Below are positions 9,201 through 18,500 of a DNA stretch of 34,471 nt, one piece after another. Positions within the stretch are counted from its first letter, which is position 1, and each line of letters begins with the position of its first letter. Where the stretch lies: NCBI GenBank assembly GCA_014729935.1, contig WJJB01000395.1, positions 1 through 34,471 of the forward strand, read 5' to 3'. Origin of the DNA: Candidatus Bathyarchaeota archaeon. Lineage in GTDB: Archaea; Asgardarchaeota; Lokiarchaeia; Sigyniarchaeales; Sigyniarchaeaceae. Both the position numbers and the translations under genes were made by a program. The notes under the pieces were generated by a model, which saw only the letters and a list, made by a program, of their open reading frames with translations, was not told where the DNA came from and did no database searches.

Positions 9201-9398
9201 TGATAGAAAACCAAGTAACCTGACAATAACGCCTTTTCCATAAAAATGGCTGGATAGAGCATGAGCTCCCATGACCAATCTTTTTATTGGAAGACATTGA
9301 TATACAGTATAACACCAAGAAGGAATTAAAGGACAAATCACCATGAAACTTGCCCTAATTCCATTTCAAGAATAATTGAATGATTGGAGATTATACAC

Positions 9399-9920
9399 AT
9401 GAAGTTCATCAAGGGTTTCATCATCACGATTGCGGTGTACTTCGGCTTGAGTTTTCTCTTCCTTGCACTCGCTACAAGCATTGGAGGGGGAGACATCTCG
9501 GCTCTATTCTCATCCACGTCGTCTACCGCATCTATATTTTATACTAGTTTGGCCTCACCTGGAATTTCCACCAGTATACAGGCTGCATTTGGTATAGGAA
9601 TTGTAGGGATAGACATGATCTTGCTTTACATCATGCTTTATGCAGTTACTCCCGCATTAGCAGCTATCCTTGGTTCCCTTGCAGAGAGAAAAAGCAATAC
9701 ATTAAAGCATATCTTCTCTGCCACTTGGCTTGGTTTAATGGCCCCCCTGGCAATAGGGGTGATAATGCAAGTTGCAGCATGGGACGAGGTTGCACTATTT
9801 GGCGTGCTTGGATACACGAGATGGCAATGGTTCTTACCAGGCACTCTCATCATGGGTGCAATCATGGCATTTTTCTGGTGTTCCATCGGATTGTTAATCA
9901 TACGGAAGAAATGGGATTGA
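9399..9920 (+). CDS. Four-TM membrane protein of unknown function (tandem paralogue 1)
   Basis: A 173-aa integral membrane protein. There are four hydrophobic helices (about residues 4-28, 65-95, 104-130, 140-166) with a Ser/Thr-rich loop of about 35 residues after the first, and it ends in RKKWD, so the C-terminus is probably cytosolic. The frame is open from a TTG at 9384, but ATG 9399-9401 is preferred because GGAGA (9386-9390) sits 8 nt before it as a ribosome binding site. The next gene starts 15 nt after the stop and has the same layout, including a matching TM2-TM3 region (PALAAILGSLAERKSNTLKH against PAVVSGLISKTTKQALINTF), so the pair looks like a tandem duplication. No family was recognised. 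Confidence 0.75.
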   Translation: MKFIKGFIITIAVYFGLSFLFLALATSIGGGDISALFSSTSSTASIFYTSLASPGISTSIQAAFGIGIVGIDMILLYIMLYAVTPALAAILGSLAERKSNTLKHIFSATWLGLMAPLAIGVIMQVAAWDEVALFGVLGYTRWQWFLPGTLIMGAIMAFFWCSIGLLIIRKKWD

Positions 9921-9925
9921 GGAGG
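9921..9925 (+). promoter_or_regulatory. Shine-Dalgarno GGAGG between the tandem membrane genes
   Basis: GGAGG starts directly after the stop codon of the first membrane gene and lies 10 nt before ATG 9936. This is one of the few clear ribosome binding sites in the window. It indicates that the second gene is translated from a shared mRNA, whereas most other genes here look leaderless. Confidence 0.7.
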
Positions 9926-9935
9926 CTGACACAAG

Positions 9936-10643
9936 ATGAATAGATTAGCTAAACTGGTTATCACCATCGTCTCGTTTATCGTGACCGTGTTTGTATTGGA
10001 TATCATCGCAGCAGCGGTGATCGCCGATGATACAATTGGTCTCGCTCTTGTTGGCAACTTCCCAGTTTCAGGGGCGGATCCAGCATTACCACTCATGGAT
10101 AGATACTTCCAGTACATGGGAACCGACACGCTCGGCTGGTTAACCTACTTGTTCTCGAATGGTGCACAAAATCTTGAATTGATTGGCGGGGGAGCAATAG
10201 CGGTTGGGGATGCAACGGGATACATCCCAATTCTCATGGAATTCCACCCGAATAGCACTGCACCCCAGTTTTTCATGCCGCATGTCATTGGCTTGACCAA
10301 GTTGATCGTGCCCTTGATCGTGCCAGCCGTCGTGAGCGGGTTGATTTCAAAAACGACCAAGCAAGCACTGATTAATACCTTTGCAGCATTCCTGATCATT
10401 GGCGTGGTTGCATCGGTCCTGAATATCATTCACGTGTACATGAATTGGACATCATTAGGTTGGAAATTCAACGCAACATTGCAAACTAACCCGTTATTGG
10501 TAGATTTTTGGACCAATTATGCAATGATAGTGCCAGACCAAACCATGTATATTGTATCCACGACCACCATCATCATGGTCTTTTCCATCGTAAACGGTGG
10601 CGTGATGTGCGTCGTGAGTGCTCTGAGTTCACGGAAGAAGTAA
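9936..10643 (+). CDS. Four-TM membrane protein of unknown function (tandem paralogue 2)
   Basis: A 235-aa integral membrane protein. Helix 1 is about residues 5-30, followed by a loop of about 80 residues that is predicted extracellular. Three more helices lie at about 108-135, 144-170 and 203-228, with a basic C-terminal SSRKK. Its arrangement and local similarity to the preceding gene (hydrophobic helix, then K/T-rich turn, then helix) suggest a common origin; the outside loop is about twice as long. It is preceded by GGAGG at 9921-9925, so it is co-transcribed with its partner. The loop and helices contain no recognisable catalytic or transport motif, so no function is proposed. Confidence 0.75.
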   Translation: MNRLAKLVITIVSFIVTVFVLDIIAAAVIADDTIGLALVGNFPVSGADPALPLMDRYFQYMGTDTLGWLTYLFSNGAQNLELIGGGAIAVGDATGYIPILMEFHPNSTAPQFFMPHVIGLTKLIVPLIVPAVVSGLISKTTKQALINTFAAFLIIGVVASVLNIIHVYMNWTSLGWKFNATLQTNPLLVDFWTNYAMIVPDQTMYIVSTTTIIMVFSIVNGGVMCVVSALSSRKK

Positions 10644-10735
10644 TCATTTACCTTCCAACCCTTTATTTTCAATTTTTTCACGTGGAAACCTTTTATTCTT
10701 ATCCCATCCACTCCATCCTTGAACGTGAATTAATC

Positions 10736-11002
10736 ATGGACGAAAATAGCGTGGAACCATCCGAAGAACAGTTGTTTTGCATGTTTTGTGGCACCAAGTT
10801 ACCGCAAATGGAAAATGAAGTGGTGTATTGCCCGAAATGTGGAAGATCAAGACATGATGGAAAGGTAGCAACACACTCACGAACAGCCAAGCAAATTAAC
10901 AGGAATATCAAATTTTGCATCTACTGCGGAACCTTGTTGGACACACATTCGTATCATGCCGGCACATGTCGCAGTTGCGACAAGTTAATCCCATCGCCTT
11001 AG
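10736..11002 (+). CDS. Small double zinc-ribbon protein
   Basis: An 88-aa protein with four CxxC knuckles that form two putative zinc ribbons. The first pairs CMFC (about 15-18) with CPKC (about 33-36). The second pairs CIYC (about 62-65) with CRSC (about 78-81). The linker is basic (RSRHDGKVATHSRTAKQINR), so nucleic-acid or protein binding is possible. The frame is open further upstream to 10508, but that part overlaps the end of the preceding membrane gene in another frame. ATG 10736 follows an AT-rich TTTTATTCTTA element at about 10689-10700, roughly 36-47 nt upstream. Proteins of this kind (zinc-ribbon DUFs) are frequent in archaea and their roles are mostly unknown. Confidence 0.8.
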   Translation: MDENSVEPSEEQLFCMFCGTKLPQMENEVVYCPKCGRSRHDGKVATHSRTAKQINRNIKFCIYCGTLLDTHSYHAGTCRSCDKLIPSP

Positions 11003-11012
11003 CTATTGATTT

Positions 11013-14000
11013 TCAGGAAGGTGCGGGGGGATATTTCACGAGCGAGAGGGTGAGGTGACGCATGGTTGCGGGTTTCTTGCTCGATCGGATGTGCCGGTTC
11101 ACGGGACGTCCCGGGTGTATTAGAACTCGTAGCTCCTTCATCCCGTTTTTCAACCGGTGCATCTTCACTGGATCATACAATCGTTCCCATTGCGGGGACC
11201 TGAAGTTTTGCTGGTGAAAGGTTGCTGGAAGGGTGATGGTGATTGCCATGGAAACGGGTATTGGCGCATCGGCTTGAATCGATATTTTCATCGCGTGATC
11301 TCCCTTGGCAATGCCGGCAGCTGCCAAATCAAACGGTGCATATGGTGCTTGAATGTTAATGGCAAGGTATGCCGGTGGTCGTTTTACTGCTCCTTGCGAT
11401 CCCCTGGTATCAATATCTCCCATCCAATTACCATTGAAACCTTTGAAAGAATCCACCTTTTGGCCTTGAATGAAAATATCCATCACTCCAGCTTCATCCT
11501 TGCTTGATGATTGAATGGAAGTGCATGATATCTCAATGGGAATAACGTCTTGGATATCATCACCGAAGTAATCCGAGAACTGAAGCATTCCATGCGGGTG
11601 CATGCTAATGGGTTTCATGCGCTTGGGGAGCAGATGCAATCGTAAGTCTTGGATGAACTTGTTGGTGTCACGGTAGGGATCACCTTTATCTGGAATCCAC
11701 ATGATGAGTCCTTCTTGATGCTTGAAACTATTATATTCCCGCTTATAAAACTCCGGGGCGACTTGGTTCATGAACGGATTTCCCTCAATCAAGGAGGGGA
11801 TTTCCTTGGATATCCAAATGAGATTGCAGGGTAACGATTGACACGTGGAGTCCAGCGGTGTTTCAATTACCGGTGGCAAGATATTCAACAGGAAGGATAC
11901 TTGCCCGAGGATCTCTATCGCGTGTATCTTACTACCAGGATCGTGAATGATGGCACATTTTGGTTGCCCTGTGGTTCCGATGAAGAAACCTTCCATGGAT
12001 TTCCAAAACTTGCACTTGGACGAAGGATTTGCGAGTGATATCATTTTAATTGGCTTTGATGCTGTTTGTGTTCCTCCAGATTCGTACATGCTGATTTGCT
12101 TCAATCCATTGTACCTTGCAATTTCTTTACCATCCTTTTTCACCGCACATAGTAATTTGCCAGACTTTCGAGTCATTCGGAAGGAATAGTTACTTCCCCT
12201 GATCTTCACGTTGTCAAATGCTATTGATTCCACCCAAGCGGGGCAATAGGGAACCAAGTGAATGGCTGACCGGGTGATGCGGATTCCTAACAGGTATTGC
12301 ATGATTGATTCCATGACCACCATGGTGTCCCATAACCGTCGACGCTCGGTCCCCCACGACCTATCGTAAATATCATGTATCTCATTAACCGATCCAGTGC
12401 AATTAAGGAAATCAAGCATGCCATCTAAGAGCACGTCCCCTGCTTCCCTGGCATTCCCGAATCCAAGTGCTTCCAATGCATATCCAGGACAATTCCCCGT
12501 CAAGCATGATGTTGCGGAATGCGAGCGAATGATGGTATGGCAACTTGATTTATCACCCGAGATACCCGAGAAAAAAGGTGTCTTGCAATGTTGCCAGATT
12601 TTCTTGAGGCCATTGGATGCAATTTCATGAAACTCGGGAAAATAATGGAGGAAATCGAGGATGAAGGGACGTGCGAGAGGGATGGTGATGGCACTTTCAT
12701 CTTGAATACCATCGTCGTCCAATGCAACTGCAAAAACTTGCTGGTTTTCAATCACGAGTTTTTCCATTAATGCAGCCCTCATTCGATCCAGGGAGTTCTT
12801 GCACTTGGTCTTCATGGCGGAGTCGAGGAATTCCTCCAGCCAATCCAAGGTTGCAGCGAGCGCCGTCATGGTTAGGACGGAATTATCAAGCACAGCTCCG
12901 GTCTCTCTCACGTCGGATGCCCATATCCATGTTTCATCGCTATTTAAAGGAAGCAATCCTACTCCAGGTATCGTTAATTCATTGATGACCGTGGTAACCA
13001 TGGCAAGGACCCGATCCTTGGAAAGCTCGCGCTGCGCCAATCCTGGCGCCCATTTATATAACTCTATGATCATGAGCAGGAGGTATGCCGGCAACTCAAC
13101 AAGTACCTCGCACTGTGGATTTGAGCGGCCATAGTTAGTGATTCCATAGCTGTTGGAAAACTTATTGGCATTCTTGTGGAAGGCGTCAAGGAAAAATTTC
13201 ACGTTATTAAAGCAGAATCCATGAAATCCAACTTCATGCAATGCCTTTTGATTCCAATAATTATCCCTTGTCCACGCGCGATCGTGAGAGTAATAGACGC
13301 TGCCAGAATGGATACCCTTTGAACTCACGTGATTTAGCCCCATTGTTTTCATAGCATCAAGGGCATCTTCCAACCGTTGATTTGAAGACTGGCAGGCAGA
13401 TTTCTTTGAAATTTCCTGCCATGCATCATAGGTGGCATCAAGCATTGCAATTATATCGTTAGGAGGGAAATGAGCAGCGGCTTGGGCATTTAGATCGCTT
13501 CCAGTCCCAAATGGTGCTTCACTCGATTTCCATTCACCCGGCTTGATAGCAAGCGCGAGCATCCGTTCTTCACAAGGCTGGATATTGCCCAAACATACTC
13601 GGATGCATGTAATCTCACAATTACCACCCTTTTCATCATCGTGGACATTCTTCATGGCTTTCATGCTATCAGGGGATCCATCCCATTCGATGACATCCAG
13701 CTCAAGGTTTCCAACATCCATCGGGATTACTTGTATCTTGAAGCGGGACTCCTCCCTCTCATCTTTCACGAAAAGAGTGGAACGGTTCCTAGAAAACTGC
13801 CAGGACCACGAGCATGCCCTGTTCTCCAAGATAACATCAATGAAAACATCCTCAAGCGACCGATTTCCCAAGTTGGATACGGTCAATATCCTGAATAGGT
13901 AGGGAAGATCAGGATTTTTCGGGCAAAAATCCAACACAGAAACACCCAGACTCGATTGGGTAAGCTCGGAAGCAATGATTGAGGTGCCCTTGATCCTGCT

Positions 14001-14435
14001 TGATATTTGGACCATTTTTGCAGGGTGCATCGACATGAACTTATCACCTTCCTTGAACCTGAATTGAAAATCCTGGATCTTCCACACAGTTGGCAGGTTC
14101 CTGAAATGAATCTGTTCCTTCCGTGGGCCGTATAAGGTGGATAATGCAAGCACGTTAATCGGAGGGAGGAAGGAGGCGTCATTTCCAGGCTCTTGGTAGA
14201 ATTGATACACCCGTTCCATGTCGATCAAGGGAATGCCCACTGCTGCAAAGATTTCTTCGTTTCCCAAGGTATATCCATCGGGAGAGACCGGTATGTAACG
14301 ATCACCCCTTTTAATCGCCCCATGGGGTGGTTGGGAATGCTCTGGAATCGAGAAGACACGATACATGGACATTTCCTTACCTTCCAGCCATTGCTTGATA
14401 TTCATGGAAGATGAAGGTCGAGATGGAGAAGCCAT
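11013..14435 (-). CDS. Six-hairpin glycosidase-like protein (amylo-glucosidase/GH15-GH94-like superfamily)
   Basis: A 1140-aa protein with no signal peptide or TM. The N-terminal third is beta-rich and begins with a SPDGYTLGNEE element like the substrate-binding sandwich of debranching and phosphorylase-type enzymes. The centre (about 350-740) resembles an (alpha/alpha)6 barrel, with SHDRAWTRDNYW, NSDETWIWASDVRETG, NCPGYALEALG and GTERRRLWDTMVVME, where the paired acidic residues are candidate catalysts. Two further beta-rich regions form the C-terminus. Known relatives hydrolyse or phosphorolyse alpha-glucosidic or other glycosidic bonds, but specificity cannot be assigned from sequence. A TATA box on the minus strand at 14458-14467 lies 22 nt upstream of the ATG, supporting this start and a leaderless mRNA. 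The gene is divergent from the TPR/propeller gene across 136 nt. Confidence 0.68.
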   Translation of the reverse strand: MASPSRPSSSMNIKQWLEGKEMSMYRVFSIPEHSQPPHGAIKRGDRYIPVSPDGYTLGNEEIFAAVGIPLIDMERVYQFYQEPGNDASFLPPINVLALSTLYGPRKEQIHFRNLPTVWKIQDFQFRFKEGDKFMSMHPAKMVQISSRIKGTSIIASELTQSSLGVSVLDFCPKNPDLPYLFRILTVSNLGNRSLEDVFIDVILENRACSWSWQFSRNRSTLFVKDEREESRFKIQVIPMDVGNLELDVIEWDGSPDSMKAMKNVHDDEKGGNCEITCIRVCLGNIQPCEERMLALAIKPGEWKSSEAPFGTGSDLNAQAAAHFPPNDIIAMLDATYDAWQEISKKSACQSSNQRLEDALDAMKTMGLNHVSSKGIHSGSVYYSHDRAWTRDNYWNQKALHEVGFHGFCFNNVKFFLDAFHKNANKFSNSYGITNYGRSNPQCEVLVELPAYLLLMIIELYKWAPGLAQRELSKDRVLAMVTTVINELTIPGVGLLPLNSDETWIWASDVRETGAVLDNSVLTMTALAATLDWLEEFLDSAMKTKCKNSLDRMRAALMEKLVIENQQVFAVALDDDGIQDESAITIPLARPFILDFLHYFPEFHEIASNGLKKIWQHCKTPFFSGISGDKSSCHTIIRSHSATSCLTGNCPGYALEALGFGNAREAGDVLLDGMLDFLNCTGSVNEIHDIYDRSWGTERRRLWDTMVVMESIMQYLLGIRITRSAIHLVPYCPAWVESIAFDNVKIRGSNYSFRMTRKSGKLLCAVKKDGKEIARYNGLKQISMYESGGTQTASKPIKMISLANPSSKCKFWKSMEGFFIGTTGQPKCAIIHDPGSKIHAIEILGQVSFLLNILPPVIETPLDSTCQSLPCNLIWISKEIPSLIEGNPFMNQVAPEFYKREYNSFKHQEGLIMWIPDKGDPYRDTNKFIQDLRLHLLPKRMKPISMHPHGMLQFSDYFGDDIQDVIPIEISCTSIQSSSKDEAGVMDIFIQGQKVDSFKGFNGNWMGDIDTRGSQGAVKRPPAYLAINIQAPYAPFDLAAAGIAKGDHAMKISIQADAPIPVSMAITITLPATFHQQNFRSPQWERLYDPVKMHRLKNGMKELRVLIHPGRPVNRHIRSSKKPATMRHLTLSLVKYPPAPS

Positions 14436-14457
14436 GCATTCTAATAAACCCCAACGG

Positions 14458-14467
14458 CATAAATAAC
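14458..14467 (-). promoter_or_regulatory. TATA box of the six-hairpin glycosidase-like gene
   Basis: GTTATTTATG on the minus strand ends 22 nt before the ATG at 14435, the spacing expected of a leaderless archaeal transcript. On the other strand, GATAAATAC at 14509-14517 is a possible box for the divergent TPR gene and would give a leader of about 30 nt. Confidence 0.5.
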
Positions 14468-14571
14468 TTCACGGAAGGAGTCGTTTCTTGAGAATGGGCC
14501 GTCAAATCGATAAATACTTTCAAGTACCAGTATTGTCTAGCAGCAAGCAATGAAGAAACAAGTGGAACCTG

Positions 14572-17500
14572 ATGGATGAGCCAGAAACATCATTGATGTT
14601 ATTGATCAACGATCTATTATCGGACCCAGAGAATCAAGACACGTGGTATCAAGTCGCCAACGTGATAACAAGTGAGACGAAAACAGTGTTTCTTTCCTTT
14701 CTAAAAAATCATCCCGCGTTGCTCAAGGCATTTTTAGACATCGTGGAACGAAATCCACGTGCCATGCAAGATTTTTGCCTTGAACTCGAAGACATGGATT
14801 CCCTTGAACCATTCATTGCACGCCTGATGGACCCGGGTGAGAAGCCACCTTCCCTGTTGGAAGATGAGGCACTGGAAACGGCGATTTCATCAAGAAAGAC
14901 GGCTGGATCCGTGGGAGAAAATATCGAGACACGTGATTCAACCATCTCGCAGTTTGACAGGGATCTGGAAGAACTGGAGATGGACATCAAGGACTCACCA
15001 GGAGTAGATGAGCGCTTCAATACCTTGGTTAGGGAGGCTAGCTTAAAAGCATATGCAATCACGGAAGAGGAACTAACGGAGGCGATTACACTCTACGAGA
15101 AAGCGCTTTCCTTGAAGCAGGGCGAAGCCATCCACTGGTATAATCTCGGGCAGGCGTATTTAAAAAGAGCTCAACGAATTGCTGGTATTTTTACATATTC
15201 CTTCGAGGGGCATTACAAGGATGTTACTGATTTCTACTTGGCCTTAACTGCCATGAAAAAGGCGGTCGAACTTAAGCCGGGGGACAAGCTTTACTGGCAA
15301 AACTTGGCAACCCTCTTGGAACTCATGCAAATGGAACCTTTAGCACTTTTTTCGTTGAAAAAGACAAGGCAATTGTATGGAAATCAATCAGATACTGTTT
15401 CAGGTTCGGATCTCCTCGAAAAGGGATCGAACCTGCAGGAAACCACCCTTGCAATGCTTGATTCCAAGATACAGCAATTGGAGCAAAATGGGATTGAACA
15501 CATCGACCCATTCGATGATGTGGCAGTTTCAAGCTATGAATCCAGAGAGCGAAAGCGGAAAATAAGGGAACAATTACCATTAAATCATCATGAGCTATAC
15601 AAGGAAGCACGCGAGTATTACGAGCAGGAAAACCGGGAAAAAGCAAAGCAGCTCTTGAATAAGGCGATTGAGCTTAAGCAAGACTTCTTCGAAGCGTGGA
15701 TCTTGCTTGCAGAAATATCCCTTGAATTAGCCGTGAATATTGAAGATGCTGAACTCAAGCATATTGAGTTTTCAGATGCAACCCGGTGCATCGAGAAAGT
15801 TATCGAAATAAATCCATCATCCGCGGAACCATACAAGCTCCTAGCCAAGAAGCACGAATTGACTAACGAAAGGGATGAATACATCAAGGCCCTTGCTCGA
15901 ATCATCGAGCTTGATCCCGGGAGCCTGGAGTACAGGAAGAAATTAAGTAACATATTCCTCGAAAAGGGAATCAATTTCCACGTGTATGGAAACACGACAG
16001 CTGCCGATATTTATCTCAGGAAATCCATCGACCTGTACAGGTATGAACCAAACGCGTGGCTCTGGATAGGGAGGAATTACACGGAACGCCAAGAATTCAA
16101 CGAGGCAAAGGAAGCCTTCAAGGAATGCATCGAATTAAACGAGGGGGACCCAAGAGCCAAGTCAGGCTTAATTGAAACCCTGTTGAAGGAAGCCATGTGG
16201 TTCAACCAGCGTGGCTTGAAGGATGAGGCCATTGAAGACTTGGATGCGTTATTTTCATTAAACCCCGATTACAAACCCGCGATTCACTTGCAAGGGGTAA
16301 TCTTGGATGATTATTGCGAAAGGGGTTTTGATTTGATAGAGACTGGCAACTTTGAGGGTGCAAGGGAACTCTTCAAGAGGATCATCGACATCAAGGAAAT
16401 TTTTCCTTTTGCATGGCTTGGAATGGCTTATTACCATTTCCAAAAGAACGAGATCAGGGAGGGTGCCGAAAAAGCACTTGTTGCCATCAAGCAATGGAAC
16501 CAGGATATATTGAAACACGTGGATGGGTTCATGATGGAAGGGGCAATGGATATCTTTCGAGAACTTGCCACTTCAAGCATGCAAGTGGACGATCACGTGA
16601 TGCTCAACTTGTCTATCACGTTCAAGGATTTATTGCAAAACTTCATGAGCGTCACTCGTCTCGTGCACGAGGAAAAGGTGCATTTCAAGCACTTATATAC
16701 TGCCATTTTCGACTTCTTCCTTGATATCGCCAAGGCAAATATAAACGGTGATAATGTGAACGTTTCCATCTTTCTAAAAACCTTTGAGGCAGCGGAATTA
16801 CCCACGCACTTGGAAAAGTTACCATCCTGGGGAATCACTGTTACCAGCTCCGATCCATCCATCCAGGAAGCAAGGAAAGGTGTATTACGCTCCTTACGGT
16901 TTTTTCTTGGCAAGCTCTTCGATATGTTTGCATTCAAATCTAACACTAGTAACATAAACAATATCATTACTTTTCTCAATTTCATGTTACAAGATTTCAT
17001 GATTAATATTCCTGAGATATATGACTTCTTGAGCATGATAGAAAATGGTCCTTTCATGATCAAGATTTTCGACGTGTTGGCTACCACCACTTATGCAAGG
17101 GAAGTAATCTTTGGAGAGCCTGATTTGGATTTCTTGGATGCTCCAAAACCTCTTGAAAAAATTCGGCCCCATCCAGCCTTGGCGGTAAATGCAGTGATCA
17201 GCCGCGACAGGCGACTCATGTTCACGGATGCACGGTTCAACAAGCTGGATTCATTGATTTATTCTGGAAAATTAGCAAGGGGACATTTTGACGATTTCCA
17301 ATGGAGTCCTGATGGCATGAAAGGAATCGCCGTTCAAAATAAAGTTGCCAAGCGTGCCTTCAAGGCGTTAATGCAAGGATCACCAAAATTATTGGTTTTA
17401 GACTTTTCAATGGATTCATTGGTTAACCCTTTCGCAGATCCAGTTGATCTCGATCAGGAAACAAAGGATCAACTGCATAACTTTTACGACTTGAATGCAA

Positions 17501-18285
17501 ATGCAAGGCTCTTGTGCTGGAAGGACAAGGATACCTTCCAAGCATTGCTGGAAAATGGCGTCATGAACCGGTGGATAGACCAGGGAACGACCGTGAACCA
17601 CCAGGGGGTACCACTTCCTGCTAGTCAGGATGCCATCGCTTCCTTGTCACCGGACCAAGGAAAACTTGGACTCTTGCAGCCGGATCGGATGAGCCTGCAA
17701 GTCGTGGATTTGGAACGTGATGAAAGCCGTCAGATTTCACTGACGAATGGGATGGACGGGGGCCCGAGTTACAAGACCATCACGTGGGATGAATCATCGA
17801 AAGATCTCTTCATGCTGGGAGCTAATCCTGACAAAGGTACGTGGCAAGTGTCAAGAGCGGGAATGGAAGGTGTTGAACCCTTGGTGACGTTTGAGGAATC
17901 ACGGCTGATGCCCACCTTCCTAGGTGCCACATGTTGTGGCGATCATGTTCTATTCCTCTGCCGGACGGTGGATTCACTTATCGCCATGGATAGCCACGGG
18001 CTCCTGCAGTTAAAGTTGACGCCAGATGATGCAACGAGGAATCTATTTCCCGATGCAAATGACTCCTTCAGCATGCACGGGGATTGCACCATCCAAGTTT
18101 TGTTGGAAAAGCCGCAAGTCGCCATGCTTGACTTGAAACAACACTTGCTACACGCCATCGAGGAAAGGATGGCATTCTTGGCGCGATTTCCCAGGGAGAA
18201 TTTCAAGAATCGAGTTGATCTTCTCCAATCATTGAAAAACGTGCTGAAGATTATCCCATCTGGTGAAGACGTCACCCCGCCTTGA
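14572..18285 (+). CDS. TPR-repeat protein with C-terminal beta-propeller-like region
   Basis: A 1237-aa soluble protein. The first 100 residues are helical and carry leucine-rich HEAT/TPR-like turns. After an acidic linker (about 95-150), TPR motifs are clear: AITLYEKALSLKQGEAIHWYNLGQAYL at about 171, then a run from about 335 to 650 with recurrent AxxxxxxAIELxxDxxEAW and ALARIIELDPGSLEYRKKL patterns. A second helical block covers about 660-850. The last 370 residues look like a WD40/TolB-type propeller (FQWSPDGMKGIAV, ASLSPDQGKLGLL, TITWDESSKDLFML). TPR plus propeller implies a scaffold for multiprotein assembly; no enzymatic motif is seen. ATG 14572 is chosen over other frames because the downstream helix begins at once. 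No neighbour indicates a pathway. Confidence 0.83.
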   Translation: MDEPETSLMLLINDLLSDPENQDTWYQVANVITSETKTVFLSFLKNHPALLKAFLDIVERNPRAMQDFCLELEDMDSLEPFIARLMDPGEKPPSLLEDEALETAISSRKTAGSVGENIETRDSTISQFDRDLEELEMDIKDSPGVDERFNTLVREASLKAYAITEEELTEAITLYEKALSLKQGEAIHWYNLGQAYLKRAQRIAGIFTYSFEGHYKDVTDFYLALTAMKKAVELKPGDKLYWQNLATLLELMQMEPLALFSLKKTRQLYGNQSDTVSGSDLLEKGSNLQETTLAMLDSKIQQLEQNGIEHIDPFDDVAVSSYESRERKRKIREQLPLNHHELYKEAREYYEQENREKAKQLLNKAIELKQDFFEAWILLAEISLELAVNIEDAELKHIEFSDATRCIEKVIEINPSSAEPYKLLAKKHELTNERDEYIKALARIIELDPGSLEYRKKLSNIFLEKGINFHVYGNTTAADIYLRKSIDLYRYEPNAWLWIGRNYTERQEFNEAKEAFKECIELNEGDPRAKSGLIETLLKEAMWFNQRGLKDEAIEDLDALFSLNPDYKPAIHLQGVILDDYCERGFDLIETGNFEGARELFKRIIDIKEIFPFAWLGMAYYHFQKNEIREGAEKALVAIKQWNQDILKHVDGFMMEGAMDIFRELATSSMQVDDHVMLNLSITFKDLLQNFMSVTRLVHEEKVHFKHLYTAIFDFFLDIAKANINGDNVNVSIFLKTFEAAELPTHLEKLPSWGITVTSSDPSIQEARKGVLRSLRFFLGKLFDMFAFKSNTSNINNIITFLNFMLQDFMINIPEIYDFLSMIENGPFMIKIFDVLATTTYAREVIFGEPDLDFLDAPKPLEKIRPHPALAVNAVISRDRRLMFTDARFNKLDSLIYSGKLARGHFDDFQWSPDGMKGIAVQNKVAKRAFKALMQGSPKLLVLDFSMDSLVNPFADPVDLDQETKDQLHNFYDLNANARLLCWKDKDTFQALLENGVMNRWIDQGTTVNHQGVPLPASQDAIASLSPDQGKLGLLQPDRMSLQVVDLERDESRQISLTNGMDGGPSYKTITWDESSKDLFMLGANPDKGTWQVSRAGMEGVEPLVTFEESRLMPTFLGATCCGDHVLFLCRTVDSLIAMDSHGLLQLKLTPDDATRNLFPDANDSFSMHGDCTIQVLLEKPQVAMLDLKQHLLHAIEERMAFLARFPRENFKNRVDLLQSLKNVLKIIPSGEDVTPP

Positions 18286-18500
18286 ATTGAAAGGTGTGGC
18301 TTCCATCGAGTCCATCGCGGCTTCTACAACGCGTGGGACTGCGTGTCGATGCAAGCCATCTAAAAATAACTAAACAGTATAGGGGGAATTTGATAATTAT
18401 CATTAGATCACGGGAACGATGCTACTTGATATGGAAGTTTCCAGGCAGGAATCAATGGTGGGCTCCCATGCAATCGCGAGAAAAGCATGATTCAGTAGAT

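Noticed and set aside
10508..10735. Upstream extension of the small zinc-ribbon protein
   Set aside because: It overlaps the end of the four-TM gene in another frame, and the Cys-rich domain begins after ATG 10736.
18286..18500. Possible gene or RNA in the convergent gap between the TPR gene and the flippase gene
   Set aside because: Only a short unsupported frame is open here; no hairpin, repeat or promoter pattern stands out.
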